DNA of 64,000 nucleotides from Tunturibacter gelidoferens (GCF_040358255.1 NZ_CP132938.1:2232001-2296000), one strand, 5' to 3'; counted from the stretch's first letter, positions 51,569-60,828 are shown. Made by a program: numbers and translations. The notes: a model not told the origin generated them from the letters alone.

Positions 51569-52588
51569 CTATGCGATGAGACCGTTGAGGCCATTGGGGA
51601 AGAAGACTCCCTGATGGACTGTTGCGGTTGGCGTAGTACCGGTGACGATTGCGAGGATCTGGGAGGTGTTACGGGACCAGCCCAGAGAGTTCTGATCGCA
51701 GTCGACGATGGTTGAGGCTGTTATGTTCGCGGTGGCGGTGTTGAGCGCTACCTGGGTCGTGGAGACTCCGATGTCGTCTGCCGCTGAGCCTGTGAAGGTT
51801 ACAAACGGAGTTGTGATCGGGTTCTTAGGATCAGGATTGGCCAGCGAGGAGCGAGCCGCCGAGATCATCTGAGTCAACGTGCTGAGCGGTCCGGTGCCAC
51901 CGCCGCCATCGAGACCGTTGATGGTGGTGCGGATGAGACCGGCGTGATAGGCCTCGACCGCGTGGATACCTACTGCAGCCGGGAGGACATTGACCTTGTC
52001 GGTGATCAAGGGGGCAGCACCGTGGTATGCGGAGACACCCACGTCCTCGAAGATATAGGCGCCGATGAGGAAGTTTGCGTCGCTTGCGAAGGGGTTGAAA
52101 GTCCCGCCTGCGATGTTCGCTGCAGCTGCGAGAGCGTTGAAGGAGTTGAACAGGTCGATGTTGGGCATCGAGACTGCCTTGGATCCGAGAGCGCCCTGGA
52201 GAAAGGTGACGTGCTTGCCTTCTTCGGTAGCTGTCTCGGTGGCATAGGCCTGAATGTACGAAAGCGCGAACGGGACCTTGGAGAAGGTCGGGCTTAAGGT
52301 GACGGTTCCAGCGGCTACGCCGTTGACGCTGACGGGGATCGGCGTCGGCAGCTTGTCGATGGTGACGCCATAGACTGCGAGGTTGTAGAACTGTGCCTCG
52401 AGATACTCCAGGTTGAGGGCGAAGTTGAGGATGTCCGAGTCACCGATGGCGGCTGCCTGGGCCTCTGCTTTGGGTGTCGTTGTTGCGCCGAAGGCAAGAG
52501 CAGCCAGCGCGGCGCCTCCCTTGGTGAGCATCTTTCGGCGGGTACTTACGATAATTTCATCGAGTTGCTGTGTCTCTAAAGTTGCCAT
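51569..52588 (-). CDS. Ferritin-like domain protein with Tat signal, second of a tandem pair
   Basis: 339 residues. The Tat-type signal has 'TRRKMLTKGGAALAALAFGA'. The ferritin-like four-helix bundle carries metal-ligand patterns 'LEYLEAQFYN', 'TEEGKHVTFLQ', 'FEDVGVSAYHG' and 'AVEAYHAGLIR'. Members of this Ferritin_2-type family are exported; their biochemistry is not settled. Its C terminus 'GVFFPNGLNGLIA' matches the end of the paralogue (52602-53540), which lies 13 bases upstream in the transcription direction. Confidence 0.85.
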   Translation of the reverse strand: MATLETQQLDEIIVSTRRKMLTKGGAALAALAFGATTTPKAEAQAAAIGDSDILNFALNLEYLEAQFYNLAVYGVTIDKLPTPIPVSVNGVAAGTVTLSPTFSKVPFALSYIQAYATETATEEGKHVTFLQGALGSKAVSMPNIDLFNSFNALAAAANIAGGTFNPFASDANFLIGAYIFEDVGVSAYHGAAPLITDKVNVLPAAVGIHAVEAYHAGLIRTTINGLDGGGGTGPLSTLTQMISAARSSLANPDPKNPITTPFVTFTGSAADDIGVSTTQVALNTATANITASTIVDCDQNSLGWSRNTSQILAIVTGTTPTATVHQGVFFPNGLNGLIA

Positions 52589-52601
52589 GATGTCTCCGTC
52601 C

Positions 52602-53540
52602 TTAGGAAGCTGTTACTGAGATGTTGCCGTTGAGACCATTGGGAAAGAAGCCGCCCTTGGAGAGGCCCGCGCCCAGTGCGCCGTACACAATGTGCAGAAC
52701 CTGGTCGGTTGTGCGGTGGAAGGCGATGGCGTTGGTGGGATCGGCCGCGACGATGCTGCTGACGCTGAGGGTGGTCTCATTGCCGCCGCCGAGCTTACCG
52801 CGGAGAGCCGACACCTGGTTGGCAATCGTGGTGTAGGTCTGATTGCCAGCCGCACCATCAACGGCAGTGATCAAGGTGCGGATCTCTGCTGCGTGGTAGG
52901 CCTCCGTCGCCTGGATGCCGGCGGCGGCGGATAGGATGTTGTTGTTGGCGAGCAGGGGAGCAGCGCCAGTGTAAGCGGTAACGCCTACATCTTCGAAGAC
53001 GAATGCTCCGATGAGGAAGTCGTTGTTGCTGTCGAAGGGATTGAAGGTGGGTGCCGTTGTAATGCCTGCGGCGACCGCGAGGGGACCGAAGAAGGTGAGG
53101 TCGAGAGCAGGACGGGGAACTGGCGTTCCACTGTTTTTTGTGATGGCTGCCTGCAGGAAGCGAACGTGATTCAGTTCATCCTGCGCGATCTCGGCGGCGT
53201 ACTGAGCGAAGACCGAATTGGTCCATGGCACTGCCTTGATTCCCTGAGGAACGGTGGTGGTACCTGCACCCGTGAGTGCATCGGCCGAGGAGAGACCAGA
53301 GCCGGTTGATGCGTAGAGGTAGAACTCGGCCTCAAGATATTCGAGGTTGAGGGCGAAGTTCAGAATGTCGTTGTCGGGAATGTCGAGCGGGGTTGGCGTC
53401 GGTGTCGGCGTGGTGGTGGGCGCTGGTGTGCTGCTGTTGCAACCGATGATCATTGCCCCAGCGGCTGCTGTACCTGCTCCGGCCAGAAACTTTCGGCGGG
53501 ACAGAGCCTTATCTATTAGTTCGTTTAGCTTTTTTTCCAC
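52602..53540 (-). CDS. Ferritin-like domain lipoprotein with Tat signal, first of a tandem pair
   Basis: 312 residues. The signal has 'SRRKFLAGAGTAAAGAMIIGC', a twin-arginine motif followed by a lipobox cysteine, then a T/P-rich linker. The four-helix bundle has 'LEYLEAEFYLY', 'AQDELNHVRFLQ', 'FEDVGVTAYTG' and 'ATEAYHAAEIR'. It is a paralogue of the next gene; this one appears lipid-anchored, the other free. Both end in 'GFFPNGLNG'-like sequence. The role may be iron storage or an oxidase activity in the periplasm. Confidence 0.85.
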   Translation of the reverse strand: MEKKLNELIDKALSRRKFLAGAGTAAAGAMIIGCNSSTPAPTTTPTPTPTPLDIPDNDILNFALNLEYLEAEFYLYASTGSGLSSADALTGAGTTTVPQGIKAVPWTNSVFAQYAAEIAQDELNHVRFLQAAITKNSGTPVPRPALDLTFFGPLAVAAGITTAPTFNPFDSNNDFLIGAFVFEDVGVTAYTGAAPLLANNNILSAAAGIQATEAYHAAEIRTLITAVDGAAGNQTYTTIANQVSALRGKLGGGNETTLSVSSIVAADPTNAIAFHRTTDQVLHIVYGALGAGLSKGGFFPNGLNGNISVTAS

Positions 53541-53637
53541 AATATACCTCTCCTCAGTGCGTGGTGCTGGCTTCCTATGTCATTTGGATGACGCACTGTG
53601 GAGTGTATCGGATTTACAGATGCTTTGAAAATAAAGG

Positions 53638-54369
53638 TTAGATTGATGGAACAGAAAGAAGCATCACGTCATCAACGAGACTGACTTCCTTTTGAACGAA
53701 GGGTTCAGCGTAGCGGACGCCGGCAAGCAGACCATAGTGGCGGGCGGTGGCGAAGGTTCGCTCGCGAATCTCATCTTCGGGGACGAAGAGGCCGGTGCCC
53801 TCCGGTTGAGTGCCGTATTGGGATCGGTAAGCCAGTAGAGATTGCAGGCGCTGCTCGGCGAAGGGTGTGATGTCGACGACGAAGGTGGGGCGCACATCTG
53901 CGTAGAGGCTTGCGTAGAGGATCTTGTAGGGCCGATGAGGTGGGGCGGGGTCGCCGGGCGTTATGACTTTCGCAAGGCCGCTGACGAAGCAGGCTTCATA
54001 GCCTAACGTGGCCGAGGTGTAGTGGTCGGGGTGACGGCCTTGCCAGTAGGGAAGGATGACCACGCGGGGTCGCAGGCGGCGAAGAACGGCGGCGAGCTTG
54101 AGGCGGTTGAGCAGGGTGTTCTCGACGTTGCCGTCGGGAAGGTCGAGAGCCTCGCGATGGGCTACGTTGAGGATGCGGGCTGCGGCGGTGGCTTCGGCTT
54201 CGCGGTCGGCTGCGGTGCCGCGGGTGCCGGACTCTCCCTGGGTGAGATCGAGGATGCCGGTGGTCCAGCCGCGAGCGTGCATGGCGAGAAGAGTGCCGCC
54301 GCAGGTCTGTTCGACGTCGTCGCGATGGGCTGCTATGGCGAGGATATCGAGTTGGGTGGGCGAGGGCAT
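53638..54369 (-). CDS. bshB1: PIG-L deacetylase, BshB1-like
   Basis: 243 residues. The zinc-binding start reads 'AIAAHRDDVEQTCGGTLL' (family AHPDDxE, here with Pro to Arg), and 'GRHPDHYTSATLGYEACF' supplies the later HxDH-type ligands. BshB1 deacetylates GlcNAc-malate during bacillithiol synthesis. The match to BshB1 is by pattern; other PIG-L deacetylases are possible. No bshA or bshC is adjacent. Confidence 0.72.
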   Translation of the reverse strand: MPSPTQLDILAIAAHRDDVEQTCGGTLLAMHARGWTTGILDLTQGESGTRGTAADREAEATAAARILNVAHREALDLPDGNVENTLLNRLKLAAVLRRLRPRVVILPYWQGRHPDHYTSATLGYEACFVSGLAKVITPGDPAPPHRPYKILYASLYADVRPTFVVDITPFAEQRLQSLLAYRSQYGTQPEGTGLFVPEDEIRERTFATARHYGLLAGVRYAEPFVQKEVSLVDDVMLLSVPSI

Positions 54370-54457
54370 AGGACTTAGGGCGTAAAGCCTAGGGTTCAGG
54401 CGGGAGACCAGAGGCGGGATCTTCTCCGGACCTAAGGCCTGTTCCCTAAGCCGGGCA

Positions 54458-56011
54458 TTAGTTGGCAGCGTCGGTAACGGCGTCCATGTAGGCTACGTCG
54501 AGGGCTGTGCCCTGAACGGTGATGTTCGCGTTGTTGATCTCGGAGCCGTCTGCAGTGTTGAAGGCATGAACCTGTCCACCGTAGGCGGTGTAGACCTTGT
54601 GGAAGCCCTGGACCCAGCAGAGTCCTGTCAGGTCGCCGTAGTAAAACTGGTTTTGGTTCGTGTTTGGATAAGGGACGACGACGGGCGACGTTGTACTTTG
54701 GGTGACCGCAGGAATGATCGATGCGCTGGCGCCGGTTGAACCCGAGGGAAGAACGACGCGGGTGAGGCAGTTGTAGTTGGCGCTCTGGTCGGTAGCCTGG
54801 CCTGCTGCGATCTGCTGCGCTGCACGCGCCGCGCGTTCGCCTGTGGCGCAGAACTGAGAGCCGATCCACAGAGTGTTGTCGTCGGCGAAGAGGATTTTAG
54901 TGTGAGTACCGTCGGAGATGGAGGTGGTGCTGGTGACGGCGTTGGTCGCGAGGCTGATGATGGAGAGATTGCCCGCAAAGAGGCCGTCGGGCTGTCGCTG
55001 CTGGCCTGCGACGTAGAGATTATTTCCATCGGAGACTGCCGTTGTGACGCCGCCAGCAACCGGGAGATTCGAGACGAAGGCGTTCGGGTTCTGTTGTGCA
55101 GGCACAGTGCTGTTGGTGTAACTGTTAACTTGAAGCGCGCCGGGCGAGAGATAAGTGACGCTGGAGGTGTTTCCACCGCACTCTGCTCCACAGTTGAGAA
55201 CGTAGACAGTGTTGCCGTCGAGGGAGAAGTAGGCTCCGGTAGGGCGGTCGAAGGCGTTTGCGTTGGTTCCGGTGTTGACGGGAATGATGCAGTAGGCGGG
55301 AAGGTTGAAGGGCTGACAATCCACCGCGCCAATTGCGGCGATGGCGGCGGTCGAGGTGAGGTACTGGTTGGCGTTCAGCTTGATGACGCGGTAGAGCGAG
55401 TTGGAGTTGCGGACCATCGCAAGTATGACGGTGTCGCCCTGGTTGACGACGACCTGGAAGACGTTGGGGAGATTAAGACCGTAGGTTGCGCCGGTGGTCT
55501 TGTCGATGATGCCGAGCAAGCCTGCGCCCTCTTCGGCAGAGTAGACGTGGCCGAAGGTTGGAGGGACAGCGATGCTGGTTGACTTGGCCGGGAAGGTGCC
55601 GGCAGAGCCGACGGTGGATTCGGTACCGTAGTTGATGATCTGCACGTCGCCCAGCGTGTTGGAGTACACGTAGCCGGTGATCTCAGAGGGGAAGTTGAGG
55701 ATGAGATTGGGGAAACCGGACGAGTATCCGCTGATGGAGAATGATGGTTTGGTGTTCTGTACGTTGTTGCGGAGGTCGCGAAACGCATCGAGGATCTGCA
55801 GGCTGCCGCTGGTGCCGCCGTTGGCAGTGACACCAACCATCACCCGTTGGGCAAGCTTGCTGGGAGGAATGGGCCGATTGGCGAAGGTGTATTGCGGGAA
55901 CTTGTAGAACTGCGTGCTGCAGGCTGTGAGGCCCAGCGTGACAGCGGCGATCAGGAGGCCGCAGAAGATCTGGGCACGGAGAGACTGGGTAAAGAGACTT
56001 CGATTCGTCAA
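54458..56011 (-). CDS. Lipoprotein with YncE-like beta-propeller appearance
   Basis: 517 residues. The signal has a lipobox, 'AAVTLGLTACS', after a charged N terminus. The remainder consists of many short strand-turn units: 'VYSNTLGDVQIINYG', 'VYSAEEGAGLLGIIDKTTGATYGLN', 'AYFSLDGNTVYVLNCG', 'GNNLYVAGQQ', suggesting a YncE/NHL-type beta-propeller. It is probably exposed in the periplasm or on the surface. The function is unknown. The gene is divergent from the methyltransferase fusion. Confidence 0.7.
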   Translation of the reverse strand: MTNRSLFTQSLRAQIFCGLLIAAVTLGLTACSTQFYKFPQYTFANRPIPPSKLAQRVMVGVTANGGTSGSLQILDAFRDLRNNVQNTKPSFSISGYSSGFPNLILNFPSEITGYVYSNTLGDVQIINYGTESTVGSAGTFPAKSTSIAVPPTFGHVYSAEEGAGLLGIIDKTTGATYGLNLPNVFQVVVNQGDTVILAMVRNSNSLYRVIKLNANQYLTSTAAIAAIGAVDCQPFNLPAYCIIPVNTGTNANAFDRPTGAYFSLDGNTVYVLNCGAECGGNTSSVTYLSPGALQVNSYTNSTVPAQQNPNAFVSNLPVAGGVTTAVSDGNNLYVAGQQRQPDGLFAGNLSIISLATNAVTSTTSISDGTHTKILFADDNTLWIGSQFCATGERAARAAQQIAAGQATDQSANYNCLTRVVLPSGSTGASASIIPAVTQSTTSPVVVPYPNTNQNQFYYGDLTGLCWVQGFHKVYTAYGGQVHAFNTADGSEINNANITVQGTALDVAYMDAVTDAAN

Positions 56012-56065
56012 CGGTAACTAACTCCAACCTGAGCGCTGCGGCATAATTTTGGCGGCCACGGCTAT

Positions 56066-56094
56066 CTGCCGAGTATAACAAAGGACTCGGCCAG
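56066..56094. promoter_or_regulatory. Hairpin in the divergent region upstream of the methyltransferase fusion
   Basis: CTGCCGAGT (56066-56074) can pair with ACTCGGCCAG (56085-56094) with one bulged base. It lies between the lipoprotein gene (-) and the homocysteine methyltransferase fusion (+), about 100 bases from the latter. I see no SAM or cobalamin riboswitch signature. It may be a regulatory stem or just a palindromic patch. Confidence 0.3.
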
Positions 56095-56191
56095 TCCACG
56101 GTTTGGGAGCAATCAGCAAAGGGTTGAGTTTTATTGGTTTGGAGCGGATCCGCCGGGTGGCTTAAGATGGTGAGAACACTTGGAGACGGCT

Positions 56192-58132
56192 ATGGCGGAT
56201 GGTGTAGGTGGTGCGGAATCGGTGTCTGTTGCAGGATATGCTGCGGCCGACCGGCTGTTTGACGGCGGGACAGTGCTGTGCGATGGAGCCATGGGTACGA
56301 TGCTGTACGCGCGCGGCGTCTTCATCAACCGGTGTTACGACGAGCTGAATCTTTCGCAGCCGGATCTGGTGCGGGAGATTCACGCGGAGTATCTGCAGGC
56401 GGGTGCGGAGGTGGTCGAGACCAATACCTTTGGGGGAAACAGGTTTCGCCTGGGCCAGCATGGGTTGCAGGATCAGGTGCGCGCGATCAACGTAGCGGGC
56501 GTCAAGCTGGCGCGGGAGTGCGTGAACCAGATACGGGAGAAGCAGGCCTCTGAGGCCTTTGTGGCGGGGTCGATCGGGCCGCTGGGCGTGCGGTTGGAGC
56601 CGCTGGGTAAGGTTGGACTCGAGGAGGCCCAGGAAGCTTTTGCGGAACAGATTCGTGCTTTGGTAGAGGGTGGGCCGGGCGTGGGCGTGGATCTGCTGAT
56701 TGTGGAGACGATGACGTCGCTGACCGAGGCGGAGCAGGCGATTCTGGCAGCGCGCAGTGTGGCTCCGGGAGTTCGTGTCGTCGTAATGATGACGGTCGAT
56801 GAAGACGGGAACTGCCTCGACGGTGCATCGGCGGAGACTGCCGCGATCAAGCTGACGGAGTGGGGCGCGGACGCTGTGGGATGCAACTGCAGCGCGGGTC
56901 CGGCTACGGTATTGAGCGTGATTGAGCGGATGCGGCCATTGACCGCACTTCCCTTGGCTGCGATGCCGAACGCCGGAATTCCACGAGCCGTCGAGGGGCG
57001 AACGATCTATCTCACGTCGCCCGAGTACATGGCCAGCTTTACCCGCAAGCTGGTGAAGGCGGGCGCGAGCATCGTTGGCGGATGTTGCGGTACCACGCCG
57101 AGCTACACGCGGGCGATGAAGAGCTCGCTGCGCGCGTTGGGAGCGATGGAGGGCGGCATTGAGGTGATGCAGCGCAGCGGTACGGGCAAGGCTACGACCA
57201 TCAAGGAGAGCAAGGTTGCGCCGCCGCCGCTGGCCGAACGGTCCAAGATCGGTTCGATGGTAGCGGCGGGCGAGTTTGTAACGATGGTGGAGATCGTTCC
57301 GCCGAAGGGCATCGACTGCAGCAAGGAGCTGGATGGTGCAGCGCAGTTGCACCGGCTCGGCGTGGATGCGATCAATGTGCCGGATTCGCCCCGGGCCAGC
57401 GCGAGGATGAGTGCGCAGAGCCTGTGCGTGCAGATTCAACAGCATGTCGGCATCGAGACGATTCTGCACTACACCTGCCGCGACAGAAACGTGCTGAGCA
57501 TTCAGAGCGATCTGCTGGGCGCCTCGTCGATTGGGCTGAAAAATATTCTTTGCCTGACGGGCGATCCGCCGAAGCTGGGCAACTATCCGAATGCGACGGC
57601 GGTGTTTGATGTCGATGCGATCGGTCTAGTGAATGTGGTGAAGAATCTGAACTACGGACTCGACATTGGGAGCAACTCTATCGGAGAGTCCACGGGCTTC
57701 TCCATTGCGGTAGCGGCGAACCCAGGCGTGCAGGATATGGATCAGGAGGTTCGCCGGTTCGCGTTCAAGGTGGAGGCTGGGGCGGAGTACGCCATCACGC
57801 AACCCGTCTTCGATATGCGCGTGCTTGAAGAGTTTTTGCGCAGGATCGAAGGCTTCCGCATTCCGGTGATCGCGGGCATCTGGCCGTTGACTAGTCTGCG
57901 CAACGCGGAGTTTATGAAGAACGATCTGCGCGTGAGTATGCCGGATGAGATTATGGCGCGGATGGCCACGGCGCTGACCCCCGAAGCAGGCAGGCTGGAG
58001 GGCGTCAAGATTGCGCAGGAGATGCTGGCTGAGGCAAGGCCGATGGTGCAGGGCGTTCAGGTGAGTGCGCCCTTCGGACGATATGGCGTCGCGGCCGACG
58101 TGCTCGGGCTGGCAGAGGTTGAGGTTGCGTAA
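56192..58132 (+). CDS. Homocysteine S-methyltransferase / methylenetetrahydrofolate reductase fusion
   Basis: 646 residues. The N-terminal domain (about 15-310) is a homocysteine methyltransferase with zinc cysteines in 'AVGCNCSAGP' and 'VGGCCGTTP'. The C-terminal domain (about 350-640) is a methylenetetrahydrofolate reductase ('MVEIVPPKGID', 'LCLTGDPPKLG', 'AEYAITQPVFD', 'PVIAGIWPLTS'). The fusion resembles YitJ-type proteins. No cobalamin-binding module is present. ATG 56192 follows TTGGAGA; xseB begins at the overlapping stop (TAATG). Confidence 0.9.
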   Translation: MADGVGGAESVSVAGYAAADRLFDGGTVLCDGAMGTMLYARGVFINRCYDELNLSQPDLVREIHAEYLQAGAEVVETNTFGGNRFRLGQHGLQDQVRAINVAGVKLARECVNQIREKQASEAFVAGSIGPLGVRLEPLGKVGLEEAQEAFAEQIRALVEGGPGVGVDLLIVETMTSLTEAEQAILAARSVAPGVRVVVMMTVDEDGNCLDGASAETAAIKLTEWGADAVGCNCSAGPATVLSVIERMRPLTALPLAAMPNAGIPRAVEGRTIYLTSPEYMASFTRKLVKAGASIVGGCCGTTPSYTRAMKSSLRALGAMEGGIEVMQRSGTGKATTIKESKVAPPPLAERSKIGSMVAAGEFVTMVEIVPPKGIDCSKELDGAAQLHRLGVDAINVPDSPRASARMSAQSLCVQIQQHVGIETILHYTCRDRNVLSIQSDLLGASSIGLKNILCLTGDPPKLGNYPNATAVFDVDAIGLVNVVKNLNYGLDIGSNSIGESTGFSIAVAANPGVQDMDQEVRRFAFKVEAGAEYAITQPVFDMRVLEEFLRRIEGFRIPVIAGIWPLTSLRNAEFMKNDLRVSMPDEIMARMATALTPEAGRLEGVKIAQEMLAEARPMVQGVQVSAPFGRYGVAADVLGLAEVEVA

Positions 58133-58380
58133 TGGCGAACTTTGAAGAGCAGTTGACGGCGTTGGAGACGGTGGTGGAGAAGCTGGAGCGCGGAGACCTT
58201 TCGCTCGACGAGTCGGTGCGTCTGTTCGAGGAGGGTGTGAAGCTCTCGAACGCCTGCAAGAAGGAGCTGGAGGCAGCAGAGGGAAAGATCCAGGTGCTGG
58301 TGGAGCAGGGTAAGGGTAAGAAAGGGGTGGAGGATCTGGATATGTCTGAGAATGGTCAGTTGGGTGACGACGAGGAGTAG
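58132..58380 (+). CDS. xseB: Exodeoxyribonuclease VII small subunit
   Basis: 82 residues with the compact helical XseB pattern 'FEEQLTALETVVEKLERGDLSLDESVRLFEEGVKLSNACKKEL'. The C terminus adds an acidic tail (about 60-82). It is the small subunit of the single-strand exonuclease; xseA is not in the window. One-base overlap with the upstream fusion gene (TAATG) implies coupling. A membrane-protein gene follows 33 bases later. Confidence 0.9.
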   Translation: MANFEEQLTALETVVEKLERGDLSLDESVRLFEEGVKLSNACKKELEAAEGKIQVLVEQGKGKKGVEDLDMSENGQLGDDEE

Positions 58381-58412
58381 AGGATGGGCCGTAGGGAGGG
58401 CAGGTCCCGATC

Positions 58413-59090
58413 ATGTTTCTCGGTCATTTCGCAGTCGGTTTTGCGAGCAAGAAGTTTGCGCCTCGTACCAACAGGGGTGTCCTGATTGCGGCCCCCATGT
58501 TTCTGGATATGCTGTGGCCGGTGTTTCTTCTGACTGGCTGGGAGCGAGTACGTATCGACCCTGGCAATACGCGGTTTACTCCGCTCGATCTTGAATATTT
58601 TCCGTGGTCGCACAGCTTGTTGATGTCAGTTGTCTGGGCCTCGGCGTTCGGGCTTCTGTACTACCTGACCACACGCTATCGGCGTGGCGCGGTTGTGATT
58701 TGGATTGGCGTGGTGAGCCACTGGTTACTCGACTGGATTACGCATCGTCCGGATATGCCACTCTATCCTGGCAGTCCTCTGTTCGGTCTGGGGTTGTGGA
58801 ACCATGTGGGCGCAACGCTGGCCGTCGAATTGACCATGTTTCTGCTGGGCATCTGGTTGTATGTTGGCGTTACTCGCGCTCGCGATCGAGTTGGGCGATA
58901 CGGATTTCTCGCTTATGTCGTGTTGCTGCTGGTGCTATACCTTGGAGATCGATTCAGTAGTCCACCTGCTAACGTCGCACAAGATATTGCGTGGCCTGGA
59001 ATCGTTGCTGAGTTAGTTTTGATTCCGTGGGCGTGGTGGTTTGATCAGCATCGTGCGCTGCGCGCAGAGATGGGTGAGGCAGTGATCTAG
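58413..59090 (+). CDS. Membrane protein of the metal-dependent hydrolase (YdjM/DUF457-like) type
   Basis: 225 residues with six or so hydrophobic helices. Conserved polar sites sit within them: 'GHFAVGFASKK' at the start, 'MFLDMLWPVF', 'PWSHSLLMSVVW' and 'SHWLLDWITHRPDMPLYPGS'. These His/Asp positions are characteristic of the membrane-bound metal-dependent hydrolase family. The substrate is unknown. It could share a transcript with the methyltransferase fusion and xseB. Confidence 0.75.
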   Translation: MFLGHFAVGFASKKFAPRTNRGVLIAAPMFLDMLWPVFLLTGWERVRIDPGNTRFTPLDLEYFPWSHSLLMSVVWASAFGLLYYLTTRYRRGAVVIWIGVVSHWLLDWITHRPDMPLYPGSPLFGLGLWNHVGATLAVELTMFLLGIWLYVGVTRARDRVGRYGFLAYVVLLLVLYLGDRFSSPPANVAQDIAWPGIVAELVLIPWAWWFDQHRALRAEMGEAVI

Positions 59091-59116
59091 TTTCTCTTTC
59101 GCGGGATCTTTCGATG

Positions 59117-60121
59117 TCAGCGGTCGCGGCTGGTGACGAAGCCGGGTACCCAGAGGAGCGCGCGCTTGGCGTCGGAGTCGGGCAGCTCTGCGATGGTGAG
59201 GCGGGCTGCTTCGGCGTAGGCGCAGGCGGTGTCCATGGCGTAGTCGATGGAGCCGTGGCGTTGCAGAATCTCAAGGATCTGCGGGTGGGAGACACGGGCG
59301 AAGCTGCGGTCGGCGAGGACGGTGCGGATGGCCTCGCGGTCGGCTCCTGTGCCGCGCTCGAGCGCGTGGATGACGGCGAGAGTGGCCTTGCCTTCGCGCA
59401 GGTCCGAGGCGACAGGCTTGCCGAGGACATCTTCAGCGGCGGTCAGGTCTAAAACGTCGTCGACGATCTGGAAGGCGAGGCCCAGGTTGCGGCCGTACTC
59501 GCCGAGCTGGGATTCAAGTTCATCGGGGTCACCGAAGCCGTGAGCAGGCGTGATCGCCGCACCGAGCTGCATCGAGACCTTGAAGAGGCAGGCGGTCTTG
59601 CGGAAGATGAGGTCGAAGTACTCCTCTTCGTTGATAAGGTGGCCGAGCTTTTCAATCTGGAGCAGCTCGCCCTCGACCATCTGCTGGGTAAGCGAGATCA
59701 GCAACTCAAGGACGCGAAAGTTCCGCTCCTCAAGGGCCGCCGAGAAGGACTGCATGTAGAGCCAGTCGCCCGCGAGAACGCACTTGGCGTTGCCCCATGT
59801 CGTGTTGGAAGAGGGGCGTCCGCGGCGCGTGTCGGCTTCATCGATGATGTCGTCGTGGACCAGGGTTGCGGTGTGAAGCATCTCGACGACGGCGCCGAGA
59901 CGGATGCGGCTCTCGCTGGTACAGCCTAGAGCCTTGGCCGAGAGCAGCAGAAGAAGCGGCCGGATGCGCTTACCGCCCCCAGCGATCAGGTACCGCGCGA
60001 TGTCGGTGATGACCTCGACGTTGGAAGCCGATTGGCGGGAGAACTCCTGCTCGATGGCGGCTAGATCGTCACGGAGGAGGTCGAACACCTCGGCTGCGGT
60101 CGCGATGGAGAGCGTGCTCAC
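59117..60121 (-). CDS. Polyprenyl diphosphate synthase (trans-isoprenyl)
   Basis: 334 residues. 'GGGKRIRPLLLLL', the first aspartate-rich motif 'HDDIIDEADTRRG' and the second 'FQIVDDVLDLTA' are clear. It condenses IPP with allylic diphosphates to a long-chain polyprenyl diphosphate; the size and sequence resemble IspB-like octaprenyl-type enzymes used for quinone side chains. The chain length is not predictable from sequence alone. It is convergent with the membrane protein gene. Confidence 0.88.
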   Translation of the reverse strand: MSTLSIATAAEVFDLLRDDLAAIEQEFSRQSASNVEVITDIARYLIAGGGKRIRPLLLLLSAKALGCTSESRIRLGAVVEMLHTATLVHDDIIDEADTRRGRPSSNTTWGNAKCVLAGDWLYMQSFSAALEERNFRVLELLISLTQQMVEGELLQIEKLGHLINEEEYFDLIFRKTACLFKVSMQLGAAITPAHGFGDPDELESQLGEYGRNLGLAFQIVDDVLDLTAAEDVLGKPVASDLREGKATLAVIHALERGTGADREAIRTVLADRSFARVSHPQILEILQRHGSIDYAMDTACAYAEAARLTIAELPDSDAKRALLWVPGFVTSRDR

Positions 60122-60259
60122 TTACTAGTCAGAGTATCAGGATGTGGATTTGGCTTCAGAATAGGCTCGAAAAAGTAAGTCAGAATTTTGATCGCAGCAA
60201 TGGGTTGGTGAGCGGCAGCGAAACGAGGCCTTCTGCCGCCTTGAGGAAGAGGACGCAGG

Positions 60260-60760
60260 TTAGTTGGAGCGGAAGTTGGTGAACTGAAGGTCGACGCCGA
60301 TATCTTTGCCCTTCAGAAGCGCCATGACCTCCTGCAGAACATCGCGGTCTTTGCTGACGACGCGCACGGTGTCGCCCTGAATGCTGGCCTGCGCCTTCTT
60401 CTTCGAGTCTTTGATCGCCGCGACGATGATCTTCGCCTTCTCCGACGGAATCCCCTGGACGAGCTTGATCTTCTGGCGAACGCTGGAGTTGGCTGCCGGC
60501 TCGATCTTTTCGAACTCGAGGTTCTTGAGCGAGACGCCGCGTTTGACCAGCTTCTGCGAGAGGATCTCGGTGACGGCCTGCAGCTTATACTCGTCCTGCG
60601 AGGCGAGCTGGATGGTGTCGGTGCCTTCGAGCTCGATCTTCGACTTCGAGTCCTTGAGATCGAAGCGGGCGTGGACCTCCTTCGAGGCCTGATCGATGGC
60701 GTTTTTCACTTCCTGAATCTCTACTTTGCTCACTACATCGAAGCTGTTATCGGATGCCAT
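60260..60760 (-). CDS. yajQ: YajQ family nucleotide-binding protein
   Basis: 166 residues, full YajQ: 'SFDVVSKVEIQEVKNAIDQASKEVHARFDLKDSKSKIELEG', 'EYKLQAVTEILSQKLVKRGVSLKNLEFEKIEPA', 'IQGDTVRVVSKDRDVLQEVMALLK' and the ending 'LQFTNFRSN'. YajQ proteins bind cyclic di-GMP in some species, acting as transcription co-factors. The presence of two diguanylate cyclases in the window fits a signalling role, but this is inference. Confidence 0.93.
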   Translation of the reverse strand: MASDNSFDVVSKVEIQEVKNAIDQASKEVHARFDLKDSKSKIELEGTDTIQLASQDEYKLQAVTEILSQKLVKRGVSLKNLEFEKIEPAANSSVRQKIKLVQGIPSEKAKIIVAAIKDSKKKAQASIQGDTVRVVSKDRDVLQEVMALLKGKDIGVDLQFTNFRSN

Positions 60761-60828
60761 GGGTGTGTTCCTTCTTATGTAACTTTGTCGATCTCTATTC
60801 GTCTGTAACTCGGTCGATCTCTATTATG

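Noticed and set aside
56012-56191. SAM or cobalamin riboswitch upstream of the methyltransferase fusion
   Set aside because: No conserved riboswitch core could be found; only a simple 8-9-bp hairpin is present.
56162-57469. 435-codon open frame antisense to the methyltransferase fusion
   Set aside because: No recognisable domain and typical shadow composition; the + strand gene has conserved zinc and folate motifs.
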